Assembly (NCBI GenBank): GCA_024500155.1
Contig: CM044862.1
Location: 44,092,001-44,156,000, forward strand
Length of the DNA: 64,000 nucleotides
Reading direction: 5' to 3'
Origin: Chenopodium formosanum
Lineage: Eukaryota; Streptophyta; Magnoliopsida; Caryophyllales; Amaranthaceae
Part shown: positions 35,501-47,030 of the stretch, piece by piece
How positions within the stretch are numbered: position 1 is the stretch's first letter
Layout: each line of letters begins with the position of its first letter
The notes under the pieces: model-generated
Told to the model about the DNA's origin: nothing
What the model saw: the letters and a program-made list of their open reading frames with translations, nothing else
Database searches by the model: none
Program-made: the position numbers and the translations under genes

Positions 35501-36365
35501 TGTTTGACTGTATTTTAATCTAAAAAGATTTGTTTAAATGTGTTTAAATTACTTTTGGTTCAAAAAGTTTTGTTTGAATGTGTTTGACTTTCATTTGATT
35601 CACAAAGCTTTGTTTGAATGTGTTTGACTTTCATTTGATTTAAAAAGCTTTATTTAAATGTGTTTGACTTTAATTCGATTTAAAAAGATTTATATAAATG
35701 TGTTTGCCTTTCATTTGATTAAAAAAGCTTTGTTTGAATGTGTTTTACATGGTTTAAAAAGATTTGTTTGAATGTGTTTGACTTTCATTTGATTCAAAAA
35801 CTTTACTTGAATGTGTTTAACTTTAATTTGATTCAAAAATCTTTGTTTGAATGTGTTTGACTTTCATTTAATTCAAAAAGCCATGTTTGAATGTGTTTGA
35901 CTTTCATATGATTTAAAACTATTCGTTTGAATGTGTTTGACTCTCATTTGATTTAAAAGGATTTGTTTGAATGTGTTTGACTTTCATTTGATTTAAGAAG
36001 CTTTGTTTAAATGTGTTTGACTTTAATTAAATTTAAAAAGATTCATATGAATGTTTTTTACTTTCATTTGATTCAAAAAGATTTGTTTGAATGTGTTTCA
36101 TATGTTTTAAAAAGATTTGTTTGAATGTGTTTGACTTTTATTTGTTTCAAAAACTTTGTTTGAATGTGTTTGACTTTAATTTGATTCAAAAAGCTTTGTT
36201 TGAATGTGTTTGACTTTCATTTGATTCAAAAAGCTTGTTTGAATGTGTTTGACTTTCATTTGATTCAAAAAGCTGTGTTTGAAAGCGTTTGACTTTATTT
36301 CGATTCAAAAATATTTATTTGAATGTGTTTGACTTTCAGTTGATTCACAAAGCTCTGTTTGAATG
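29522..36365. repeat. 40-bp satellite array, block 3
   Basis: 6.8 kb of the 40-bp satellite between the two gypsy copies. The first 0.6 kb continues the block that ends at 18125 (before insertion of copy A). From about 31 to 36.3 kb the array is organised as three roughly 1.6-kb units (about 40 monomers). The truncated monomer TTTCATATGGTTTAAAAAG recurs near 32888, 34509 and 36098, and AATGTGATTAATTTTTTATT near 32204 and 33826, with a slightly changed form near 35418. Ends with GAATG, the target duplication of copy B. No gene. Confidence 0.96.
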
Positions 36366-36855
36366 TGTTTAGGGTATTTTTACCCTGCCGCGTGGCCCAA
36401 TCAGAGGGTGACACGTGTCAGCCTCAGATTGGCCCAAAATGGACAAATCCCTGTTTGACACGTGTCATTCCAGAGATAAAAGGGAAAAGGCGGCCTTCAG
36501 GCCCAAATCCCGAGAAAGCCGGAATACGGCGCAGCCCACCAATGATTAGGGTTCAGTGACCTAATCAGGGGCAATTCCCAATGACCCTATAAATAGGGAG
36601 ATGTCCCTCATTTTGAGGACACGTTTTTACTATTTATTACAACTGCATTCTCTTACATCAGAGAAACACCTGAGCTTGGAATCCGAGCAGATACCCACCT
36701 AAATTTCCGTTCTCTTTAACCCGTTTCAAGTTACTAACTTGTGCGTCGGAGGCGGAGCACCACCCAACAGGTGTCTCCGTTGGTTTTGCAGGTTCAACTC
36801 TTCCCAGATCAGTCTTCGTGTTGTAACTCTCCCGAGGAAAAAAACACCCAAAACA
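36366..36855 (+). repeat. 5' LTR of copy B
   Basis: 490 bp from TGTTTAGGG to ACCCAAAACA. CACGTG G-boxes lie at 36412 and 36459, both inside GACACGTGTCA. The TATAAATA box at 36588-36595 is followed by GGGAGATGTCCC. Transcription should begin a few tens of bases downstream. Confidence 0.95.
36588..36595 (+). promoter_or_regulatory. LTR TATA box, copy B
   Basis: TATAAATA within CCCTATAAATAGGG, about 220 bp after the LTR start, conserved in all four LTRs (47253-47260 in the 3' LTR). Two G-boxes lie 125-175 bp upstream. This is the likely core promoter for the genomic RNA. Confidence 0.75.
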
Positions 36856-36873
36856 TTTGGCGCCGTCTGTGGA
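36856..36873 (+). other. Primer binding site of copy B
   Basis: TTTGGCGCCGTCTGTGG follows the 5' LTR directly. It matches copy A up to CTGTGG, after which about 83 bp present in copy A (28932-29014) are missing, so the far edge of the site and the gag start codon are lost. Confidence 0.8.
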
Positions 36874-39386
36874 GGATGAGGATCCTCAGGTCAAAACCTC
36901 TACAGCCGAGGACGGCTCTCTAAGAGTTAAGCGCATCCGGCCCAGAGAGACTCTGGAGCGGGGTGCCTCCCAGGTGGGTCCGAGCAGACCTACTGGGCAG
37001 CCGAAAGGGGCAACCCGAACGGCAGCTGGATCAGCCCCAGTCACCCGAGACGAACTCATGAGGTTCATGACGAGTTTCAAGGGTGAAATTAAAGAACTGA
37101 TCACCAAAAGCAGGGCTGGCCCAAGTAAAGGTCAGTCGGCAAAGTAGACTCCTCCAGAGAAGGGGAAGTCAGTCAGAAACCGACAGCCTACTCCCCATCC
37201 AAAGGAGAAGGCAGCCGGGACCATTGATTGGTCAAAAATTCTCCTTCCTGGGGGAAACACTAATAACCCTCGCCGGCCTCATCAGCCGGTGAGAAGTAAA
37301 AAATCAACTCTCGATGCCCGGGAAATCATTAACCGGAAGAGAAATCAATCGCTGTCTGAGTCGGCTTCAACGTCGAACTTTCCGGACAGCTTCAACAATA
37401 TTTCTGCAGGGAGTACACCCTCCTTGCATGAGAGTCAAACAGGCGGTAATACCGTCCATTCTGGCCCTCATATGATTGGAAATGTACTGTATGTGCCTAC
37501 TCAGGCTTACGGACAGTATTCTCCTCACTTCATGCAGCCAGCCTTCTTTGGAGGTCAGGCGGCATATCCAAATGTCCAGCCATTGGACGGGCAGCTTCGA
37601 CTGCTGCGCCTGGGTGAACAGCCTTCTGCGTTCACTCGGGAGATAACCGAGGCGGCTCAGCCGGCCAAGGTTAAGAATGTGTTGGTTGGTACCTATGATG
37701 GTACCACCAATCCAGAAGACCACCTCATGGCTTACACCAACCTCATGTATTTGCAGGGGTTGGATGATGCCACTTGGTGTCGGTGCTTTCCGGCTACATT
37801 GAAGGGCATTGCCCAACAATGGTTTGGCAACCTGTCAGCCGGGTCTATAGACAGCTTCAGGAAGCTTGCCTTCCTGTTTGCTTCCAACTTCTCAATGAAC
37901 ATCCCTGCTAAAAAGACAAGCCTTGATTTGAGCACTGTTAAGCAGGGAGAGAGAGAAGGGCTGCGCTCATATGTCAGGCGGTTCAACCTGATCAGAATTC
38001 AGATTCAGGGACTGTCTGATGAGGTAGCTTTTACAGACTTTTTTAAGGGTCTGAGAGACGGGTCGACCTTTAATTTTGACCTAGTTAGAAAATGGGGCTT
38101 TCACCCTACAGGCGGCCCTAAGGGAGGCGGAAAGCTACATTCAAGCTACCGACCTCTGCTCGCCTGGTAGCCAGTCAGACTCCAAGAAGTCTGACAAACA
38201 GAAAGACAGTCGGTCAGCTCAGCCGGCTAAAAACAAAGAAGAGAGCAAGAAAAGAAAAGAAGTCTGGGCGGTTACTGACTCTGACCAGCCGTCCCAGAAG
38301 AAAAAGAAAGAATTTAAACCGTACGTCCCCAAGTACGAGTTTAATAAAGACTGCAACTCCATCTTCATGGAGGTAAAGGACCGGTTGTCCATTAAGAAGC
38401 CGAATCCTATGAAGAGTTCTGTCCAGTCACGGAACAAGAATAAATTCTGTCAGTTCCATGAGGAGGTCGGCCATGACACCAACGACTGCTTCAGTCTTCA
38501 GCGTGCGTTGGACCGTCTGGCTGACAAAGGGCTGTTGAAGTCCTACATTTCTAAGTCCCCAGCCGGGGCAAAAAAGAAAAACAAGGGTCAGTCCTCCAAG
38601 ACTACCCCCCAGCCTCAGCCTGCTTGTAGCTCGGATACCGATAAGGAGCCGGTCTACACAATAGCAGGCGGGTTTTCATGTGGTGGCCCTACCATCCGGG
38701 GCACCAAGAGCCATCTTCGAAAGATGGACAAAGATGATGATGAGCAGGCGGAAGCCAGCTCCTCCTTCCCAGACGTCTTGATCACTGAGAAGGATAGGGG
38801 CAGCGTCCGCCGCCCGCATGATGACCCGGTGGTCATTGAATGTAAGGTCGCCAACCAACTGGTTGGACGGATCTTTATTGACACCGGCAGCTCATCAGAT
38901 ATCATCAGCCTCCGGTGCCTGCAAAAACTGAAATACAATGTCAGCAGCATGCATCCAGTCACCCACCCCTTGGTTGGTTTTGGGGGTGGGATGGTCTACC
39001 CAGGCGGGAGAATTGATTTACCCATCCGGCTGGGAGAGAAAGGCCAGGGTCGACATATTGTCGTCAGATTCTTGGTCGTTGAGGAGTTGACCGCCTACAA
39101 CATCATTCTTGGCAGGCCAACCCTCAACGTAGCCAAGGCAGTAATCATCCCCTCCCTGATGCTTATCAAGTATGAGAGGGATGACGGCTCTGTTGGTTCC
39201 TTGAATGGGGATTAGAAGACGGCCCGAGAATGTTATCTCTCAGCCGTGTTAGATACCGTAGCCCCAGGCGGTCAGGAACCTATAGACCTTGACAACGTCA
39301 AGGATGCTGACCCAGCTCCTGCCCCATCAGCAGCCGGAAAGAAAAGAAAGGCTACTCTGCTGGTGGAGGTGAAAAAAGAGAAAAAA
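36874..39386 (+). pseudogene. gag-pro: Gag-protease of copy B, start deleted and frame broken
   Basis: Same protein as in copy A. The ATG is gone with the 83-bp deletion. Further private lesions: AAG to TAG at about 37145, a 1-bp insertion near 38093 that shifts the frame just after the capsid-like region (about 37700-37900), and CAG to TAG at 39213. The zinc-knuckle variant CQFHEEVGHDTNDC and the protease (catalytic Asp codon at 38880 in FIDTGSSSDI, IILGRP near 39100) are intact. The segment ends at the TAG at 39387 that it shares with copy A. This copy cannot make Gag from its own RNA. Confidence 0.92.
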
Positions 39387-39395
39387 TAGCAATCA
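39387..39395 (+). promoter_or_regulatory. Shared UAG plus CAATCA readthrough-type context, copy B
   Basis: AAA AAA TAG CAA TCA. The next codons stay open in the same frame straight into the RT domain with no ATG before the conserved core, which argues against an independent pol start. CARYYA after UAG is the established tobamovirus/SIRE1 leaky-stop context. Conservation in copies that otherwise do not share stops suggests an ancestral, functional stop. Confidence 0.65.
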
Positions 39396-42300
39396 CTGGC
39401 CGGTGAACGGTCAGATGAGCTCCGTCCCCAACCGGCTGGCGAAAGCATTGATCTCGTTCTGGATGACAGCCGTCCAGAACGTACTGTTAAGGTTGGGACG
39501 GTTGCTCATGCTACCTTGGGTGGAAGCTTGCATCTTCTGTTGAAAGATTTCAAAGACATTTTTGCCTTTGAAGTGGAAGAGATGCCAGGCGTCAGCCCGG
39601 ATCTTGCTGTCCACAAACTCGCCGTGGACCCCAAAAAGAAGCCCATCCGGCAAAAGAAAAGAAACCATGGCGAGGAAAGAAGTCAGGCGGCAGCTACCGA
39701 AGTCAAAAAGCTGTTGGATGCTGGGTTCATTCGGCCTTGTAATTTCCCCGACTGGGTGGCCAATGTAGTCCTTGTGAAGAAACCGAATGGGACCTGGCGC
39801 ATGTGTGTTGATTACAAAGACCTCAACACGGCGTGTCCAAAGGACATTTATCCGCTTCCAAAGATCGACAGTCTGGTCGATTCTACAGCCAGTCACGCCT
39901 TAATGAGCTTTATGGATGCCTACTCCGGCTTCCATCAGATACCCCTGTGGAAGAAAGACCAAGAGAAGACGGCCTTCGTCACTGATCAGGGGCTATTCTG
40001 TTATACTGTGATGCCGTTTGGCTTGAAAAATGCGCCTGCCACTTTCCAACGGATGATTAATACGGTCTTCATTAATCAAATTGGGAGGAATGTGGAGGCG
40101 TACATTGATGACATGATAGTCAAATCCAAGCTACAGACGGATCACCTTGCTGATCTCCGAGAAACATTCACCACCCTCAGGCGGCATAAGGTTATGTTAA
40201 ATCCTAAGAAATGCGTCTTTGGTGTTGAGTTTGGGAAGTTTCTCGGGTTCCTGATTGATCAAAGGGGGATAGAGGCTAACCCCGAAAAGATACAGGCGGT
40301 GATTGACATGAAGTCACCCCGCTCTGTCAGGGAAGTTCAGAGACTCACCGGTTGTCTGGCCGCCCTGGGAAGGTTCCTCAGTCGGTCAGGAAGAAGACCA
40401 GATTTGAATGGGGGAATGACGCTGAGGCGACGTTCCAGAGGTTGAAAGAGCATTTACATTCTCTGCCTAGGTTGGTCAGTCCTTTGCCTAGGGAGACGTT
40501 GTACATGTACTTAGCCGTCTCAGACCATGCCCTCAGTGTCGTTCTCCTTGCTGAGCGAGACGGCGTGCAGCTCCCGGTTTACTTCATTAGCCATGTTCTT
40601 AAAAATGCTGAGCTCCGGTACCCCATAGTTGAAAATTTTGGTCTTGCTTTGTACATGGCATTCAAAAAATTGAAGCCTTACTTTTTGGCACATCCGGTGG
40701 TGATTTACACGGACCAGCCACTTAAGCGGCCAATGTCTACCTTGGACTCATCCGGGAGAATGTTGAAATGGGCTATTGAAATGCAGAGCCTTGAAATCAC
40801 TTACGAACCAAGAAAGGCAGTGAAAGGTCAGGCGTTGGCCGACTTCATTGTGGAAATGACTCGTCCGGTGGCTCCGGATAATCCTGATCAGGTTTGGAAA
40901 GTGTACGTAGACGGGAGCTCTACAAAGAACGGCTGTGGTGCAGGTGTAATTTATGAATCTCCTGAAGGAGACAGATTTGAGTATGCACTACGCTTCAAGT
41001 TTCAGGCCTCTAACAATGAGGCGGAATATGAAGCCCTGCTAGCCGGAATTCGCATGTGTAAGGCGGCAGGGGCCATGAAAATTGACGCTTATTCTGATTC
41101 TCAATTGGTTGTTAGCCAGTATGAGGGAAGTTATGAAGCTACCCATCCGGCTATGATCAAATATCTTCAGGCAGTAAAAGAGGTGGCTGGGGCACTTGAG
41201 TAATTCCGGCTGAACCAAGTGCCTAGGTCTGAAAATAACCAGGCGGATGCGTTGTCAAAACTGGCATCTTCCGCCTGCCATGATACGCCTCGGTCTGTCT
41301 TTTGGGAAGTTCTGGAAAAGAGAAGCATCAATGAAGATCCCATTGGAGTTTTGGACCGAAGCTCTACCTGGATGGATGGCATCCGGACTTATCTCTCAGA
41401 CGGCACACTTCCTGATTCGCCACAGGAGGCAGCCGTCCTGAAGAGGCGAGCTGCAAGCTTTGAGTTGAGAAATGGAGAGCTCTTCAAGGCGGGGTTTCTT
41501 AAGCCTCTGTTGAAGTGTGTAACCCCAGAAAAAGGGAAAGAAGTTCTCGAAGACTTGCACTCAGGGTTCTGCGCCTCCCACATAGGCGACAGATCCCTAG
41601 CTGTCAGAGCCAGGCGACATTACTTTTGGCCCACTCTTGAGGCAGACGCCAAGGAATTGGTGAAAAAATGTGACAAGTGCCAAAAGTTTGGAAAGCTTAT
41701 TCATCATCCACCTACTGATCTGACGGCCATCCACAGCCCAATCCCGTTTGCAAAATGGGGCATGGACATTCTAGGGCCTTACACGCCTGCACCAGGCGGA
41801 AAGCGATATATCTTAGTGGCTGTGGATTACTTCACCAAGTGGGTTGAGGCCGAGGCGGTTAAAAACATCAAGACCTCAGACGTAATCTCCTTCATCTGGA
41901 AGAATATTATCACCCGGTACGGGGTACCCATGTCTATGGTTTTTGATAATGGTCCTCAGTTTGAGACGCCTCAGCTAAAAACTTGGTTGGGAGATCAGGG
42001 GATCTCAAGCTATTTCGCATTTGTTGGCCGGCCCCAAGCAAACGGCCAAGTTGAAGCTTTCAACAAACTCATCTCAGACGGCATTAAAAAGAAAATAGAA
42101 AGAGCTGGTGGCTTATGGGCAGAAGATTAATCCATGTCCTGTGGGCCATCCGGATAACAGTGAAAGGGGCAACCGGTGAAACCCCATTTCTCATGGTTTA
42201 CGGTGCTGAAGCCGTCTTGCCCATCGAACATTACGAGCCGACTCTCAGAGTCATGCTGTATGATGAAGAGGCAAACTGGGAAGCAATGCGACTGGCATTG

Positions 42301-42600
42301 GATTCACTCCCAGAACGCCAGGGCAATGCCGCCTTGCGTCATGAGATTTACCGTCTGAGAATGACGAGAGCCTACAACAAAAAAGTACACAAGCGTCCTT
42401 TGAAAGTTGACGACTTAGTGTTACGAAAAATGGAGGCAACCGGTAGGGCCAATGAGCTGGGAAAGCTAACTCCAAATTGGGAAGGCCCCTACCGGATCTA
42501 TGAAGAAGTAAGGGACGGCACCTACCGCCTGGAAACTTTGGACGGCAGGCGCCTGCCTAGAACTTGGAATGTAGACAATCTAAAAAAGTACTACTTCTGA
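39390..42600 (+). pseudogene. pol: Pol of copy B: RT, dual RNase H, integrase; disrupted
   Basis: RT from about 39516 with the catalytic YIDD at 40101-40112. Gypsy RNase H at about 40480-40860 and the second, archaeal-type RNase H from VYVDGSS at about 40900. Integrase at about 41480-42500 with MDILG (about 41765), FDNG (about 41940) and GQVEAF (about 42045), then GPY and the C-terminus at 42600. Private lesions: a 34-bp deletion at about 40390 flanked by direct TCAGG repeats, GAA to TAA at 41201-41203, and a 1-bp deletion near 42126. Several codons that are stops in copy A (for example the Trp at 39799 and in FIWKN) are intact here, so the copies decayed independently. Confidence 0.93.
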
Positions 42601-43842
42601 GTTTGTAGTTTTTTGTAAACAATGAGTCAATTATTGAAGATTAAGTATTTGTTTGCAAAATTTGAGTTATCGTTTGATTATTCATCCGGGTAACATCCAG
42701 GCGGATTCCCCATCTACCTAACTAAGTTCGATACTTGGTAAAGGGTACATATTTATTTTGTTTATCCGCCTGGGTAATGCTCGGATCCCTTGTTTACTTA
42801 AGTTGGATACTTTGTTTATTCAACTGCTTAACCATTTTTCTAACTAAGTTTGATACTTAGCAGGGTCCGCCTGTGTAATACACAGACTCGTTTGATTAAA
42901 AGTTAAGTTCGATACTTGGTGTAAATTCAACACTAATTAAGAAACTAAGCACAAAAACGTTTAGTGGCTACACAACCGGTCTCAAACAAGACCAGAAGCT
43001 AAAATGGCCGGATGGTTGCTCTTTTTATAAAATCGCATGTCCCAGCATGGACAAAGGCGTCCGGCGACACCCCTCTGGGTGCAATCGTCGCAGAGAACAG
43101 ACTACCTGTCGGTTCTACATATCCATACAGACGGCAAAAATTGAACGACCGAATTGGTCAACTCATAGCCGCCTGACTGAAATAACCTACGAGGAACGAA
43201 CAAGTCCCTAATTACCGGATGCCCATAGGCATCAGACGGTCACCAGCTAAAGTTCTCACTTAGGTTATCCCTTCCAAAATTGCACCTCACCCCAATTGGG
43301 GCAAGAGTTCAATGGTTATGAAATTTCTACCAGGACGGGCGTAACCCGTCTGGGTAGTAACCGAAATGCCTGTGGGTGTACGACTGTGCACTTGGTTTGG
43401 GGCAATCACTACGGTGATTGATTGACTTACAAACAGATCATGCTCTTTGCAGCATCAGACGTTTACAAGTCAATCAACCAGCTCCAACTGAAACCAATAA
43501 CACAGCCGTCCAGGGGCAAGGACAGCCAGACTATTGACTAGTTGGGCAAAGAATCGCCGCATGCTTTTAATAAGATAGGCAAAAATTAAAAATTCAAATG
43601 CAAAATAATCAAAACTGACTTAGTCGGTGCAATTCATAAAAGTCCATCCAACCAAACGGTTGTAATGGATCAAATGTTAACCGGACCTCGTCCGGGAGAG
43701 AGAAATTGTTAATTAACACGGCTCCACAGCCGGTAAATACAAGGATACTCGGCACGCAGGCCAGAAATCAAGTTTTGGCATATAGCCGCTAAATAAAAAA
43801 GAATTAAAAGAAAGCAAAGATTGGCATACTGCCGCTGAAGAG
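42601..43842. other. Non-coding spacer with hairpin and shortened minisatellite, copy B
   Basis: 1.24 kb between the convergent pol and antisense genes. It corresponds to 21801-23176 of copy A but is shorter, mainly because the 63-bp minisatellite (about 42690-42925 here) has lost units. The hairpin with arms TTGATTGACTTACAAAC and GTTTACAAGTCAATCAA lies at about 43415-43475; its arms pair perfectly here, unlike in copy A. No conserved open frame. Confidence 0.75.
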
Positions 43843-46658
43843 TCACTTCTGGCCTGCAGACGGAGCCTCCTGGTCCTCTCCCTTCTCCTCATCGTCTGAG
43901 GGAATTTCCTGCGCTTCATCAGGACCAGGAAGCTCAGGCGCGGACGGCTCATTGTTGCTGAGCCAGGCTTCAAAGGAGGCAGGCTCTGGCTCGCCTTGCT
44001 CTCTCAAGTACACCACGTACTTAGCATAGCTGTGTGCCATTGCCCAGATGCTATAATCAGCTTCTGGGTACAAGGCAGCCCAAGCAATCTTCATACGGGC
44101 GTCGTTGTCAGCATCGCTTTCAGCAACGAGGCGGTTTTGCTCCGCCTCCAGGGTTGCTGCAAAGTTTTTCTGAGCTTGAGCATCATCCTTCTCCAGCCTC
44201 TCAACCTTGGTTTTCAGTTTACCAAGGTCCGCTTGGGCCTTCTTGAGCGCCTCATCAGCCCACTTGGCGCTCTCGTCTGCCTTCTTTTGGGCCTCCTCCG
44301 CCCCCTTCTTGGCCGTCTCAGCATCCGTCACCCGCTTGTCGGCCGCCTTCAGATCTAGCTCCAGCTGTTGGGTTTTAGACGCCTGTGTCATAATTATTGC
44401 TTTAGTTTCAAGTTCATTTACGATAGTTGAGTGTAAAGCAATATTATCAGCGTCTATGGCAGACTTCTTGGCCCTTTTTACCTCTTCCCGTTTGCGGGAA
44501 TAAGGACGTTTGAGCCCGTCCACCCGCAGCATGGCCTGCAAAAAAGCAAGCGGTATAAGAATTACGGGCGGAGAAATTACTTGGAAAAAAAATAACATGG
44601 AATTGACAGGTTTCTTACCTCAGCCAGAAGGGATAGAATGCGTTCAAGGTTGAACGTCTCTATCCCAGGGATATTGTCCTTATCCTTCTTCCGGACGGCG
44701 TCCAGCATGGCTTTGGCGTGCTTCTGGACGTCTGGCCAGCGGGGAGATTGTGTTTGATCTGCACCACAATCAATAGGTGATGAGTGCGAAACTAAGGCGG
44801 CACCTATTTGTATCCGGCTGTCTGAGGATGACGTCTGTTGGGAGTGGGATTTCACCCGTAAAGGCCACCCCAGCTCAGGCGGGGATTCAAAAGGATTCTT
44901 ACCTTCAGAGCCGGCCAAGCGGGAAACGCTTGCAGGCGTGGTGAACCCCGCGGCTGCTGAGGGGTTGGCAAGGTCAAGGCACAGGCCGCCACCTATTTTC
45001 TCAAGCCGCCCCGCTATTTGCATCGTCTTGGTCCCGGCTGAGGCGCCAGGAGTTGATGCAGAGGCGGACTTTTTTAGCTTATTGAGAACGGCTGGGGCCT
45101 CCTCCCTAGCCCGTTTGAGATTCTTCTCAAACGATTTCCCAACTTCTCCCCCCTGTGAAAATAAATAAGTTAAGGTTAGTATCCGGGCAAGACAGTTTAT
45201 AAAATGAGCTTAAGAAAGGGTCAGGCTCTCAATATCTTGGCTTTGACCTCAGCCGCTGCCTTCTCTGCAAGCGACTTGCGGATGGCAGCAGAGGATCGCT
45301 TTGGGGTTTTCTCCGTCTGCAACATGTTTAATGCTTCCTCTGCAAAAAGAAGGAAGTTGGTTAATATCATAAAACAATTTCGATAGAAAAATACTACAGA
45401 CGGATATAAACTCAGGCGCATATAAACTCAGGCGCATACGTTTGGAAAACATGTGCCCTAGCCCGCAGGCGGCTAGGAAGCACTCGTCCCTTAACCAGGC
45501 GCTCTTGGGGATCCAGTTCTTGGGGACTTTTATTGTTTCCCCGGTTGACAAGGTTGCGTCTGTGAGGCCAAAAAAGTCTGCCTCAATAATCTTGTCAAAG
45601 TCCTCCTCTGGGATCCGGGGAAGAGCGCACTTCCTGCCTAACAAGTCAGGCTTCTTATTGTACAGACGGAATTCATAATTCTCCCGTCTGGTTGGGGCTG
45701 ACATCAGGTAGAACCTGTGTTTCCAGCCATCGAACTTGGAGACCTTGTCCAAGGTCATCATATATTGCGGCTGCGTGGTTAGAGTGTACCACGCCCTCCA
45801 GCCGCCTGGACTCCTGCTGAGGTAGTGCATGCTTGCAAAAGCCTCCCAGCCGGGGTTAAGCCCCTGGAACTCGCAGGCGGCAACATACCCCAGAATGTTG
45901 GTCCAGGAGTTGGGGGTAAGTTGCCAGAGCCCCAGGCCGTAGCCCCTCAAAATAGCCTTCACCGCCTGGTGAAGGGGGAAGCGAAGGCCGGCTTTGAACG
46001 CCGCCTCGTAACAGCCAAAATAACTGTTGGCGTTCTGTTGATCATCCCCCCAGGCGATGGTGCCAAGTTCAGGCGGCACCCGGATCTTATACCCGTCTCC
46101 TAGCGGGTGCATTTTCTCAAAATTCTCTAAGTTCTCCCCCATCTGGATCCGGTCCTTGGAGGAGACGTGGATGCTAAAGGGGTCGTCCTTCTCACTCCAC
46201 TTTTTCCTTTCTTCCTCCTCGCTATCCGGAAAAGAGGGCAAGTCATCGCTGCTCTTGGAGGTAGAGGCGGAGCTGTCACTCTCCGTCTCCCCCTCACTTT
46301 GGTCCATGGGGGCAGAGGCGGCATCGTCGCCGCCTTGGTCACACTCCTCTAGGAAAGAGTCAGCGGGGGTTGAAGGGGCGCGCGGAGGGGATCTCTCTAG
46401 AGTCGTCTGACCTCCCTGATCAGACGTGTCTCCCTCAGGCGTTTGGCCGCCTGAGCCTTCGCCTCTGTAATTTGGATCATTAGCCGTCTGCATTGCCCGA
46501 GCCATGGTGTCCTGCACAGACACATAACTAGTCGGAATCCATGGCAAAGGGTGGTCCCAACACCCCGAGCCGACACTCCCAGTCCTAGACTCAGCCGTCC
46601 CCGGTGACCGGCTGGACTCTAACCTAGGCTGTGCCGTGTGTGTTGGTGATGCATCCAT
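43843..46658 (-). CDS. Opposite-strand accessory gene of copy B: Transposase_28-like domain plus coiled coil, nearly intact
   Basis: Five exons on the minus strand: 46658-45440, 45339-45236, 45152-44903, 44758-44619 and 44535-43843. Lengths are 1219, 104, 250, 140 and 693 nt, totalling 802 codons including the stop. Exons match copy A in size. Intron 4 is 83 bp here and 81 bp in copy A, so it must be removed to keep frame, good evidence that it is a real intron. Domains: an acidic Ser-rich N-terminus to about residue 160, a globular Transposase_28-like part with GLRFPLH and PNSWTN, then a long coiled coil and an acidic tail. No coding lesion was found. The one fault seen is the intron 2 donor, AT instead of GT at 45235-45234, whose retention would give an early stop. 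Some Tat elements are known to carry antisense extra frames; the role is unknown. Confidence 0.8.
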
Positions 46659-47019
46659 TTATTGCAAGAAATATGTACAGGCGTTGAAAAAAGAAAAGAG
46701 CTGAGAGAAACAGAGACGGTACCTTTGTATGTGGTATCTGAAGAAGGGCGGGTCCGGCTGGGTTGCGGAAGAACAAAAGTTTCTTGCTTGCGCCTGACTC
46801 AAACGGATGACTTCTGCTCTCTCAAAGTTTTTCTCTCTAGAAAATTTTTGTAAAACGTACAAAATTATGAGGGTAAAACGGCTATATATATGGGGTAAAT
46901 ACGGGGGCATTTCCGTAATTTACCTGGAAGGTGAACGGTTACTCTGTAACTGTAAAATTACCGCCAACCGGAGAGTGGCATGTGTCACAGATGCCACGTG
47001 GCATGCCACGTCACATCTA
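46659..47019 (-). promoter_or_regulatory. Promoter and leader of the opposite-strand gene, copy B
   Basis: Contains the same 16-bp palindrome ACGTGGCATGCCACGT at 46996-47011 and a TATATATA box at about 46883-46891, read towards the antisense ATG at 46658. Close match to copy A. It sits directly next to the polypurine tract and 3' LTR, so the two promoters lie close together. Confidence 0.65.
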
Positions 47020-47020
47020 T

Positions 47021-47030
47021 GAGGGGCAAA
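47021..47030 (+). other. Polypurine tract of copy B
   Basis: GAGGGGCAAA abuts TGTTTAGGG, the first bases of the 3' LTR; identical to copy A. Confidence 0.85.
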
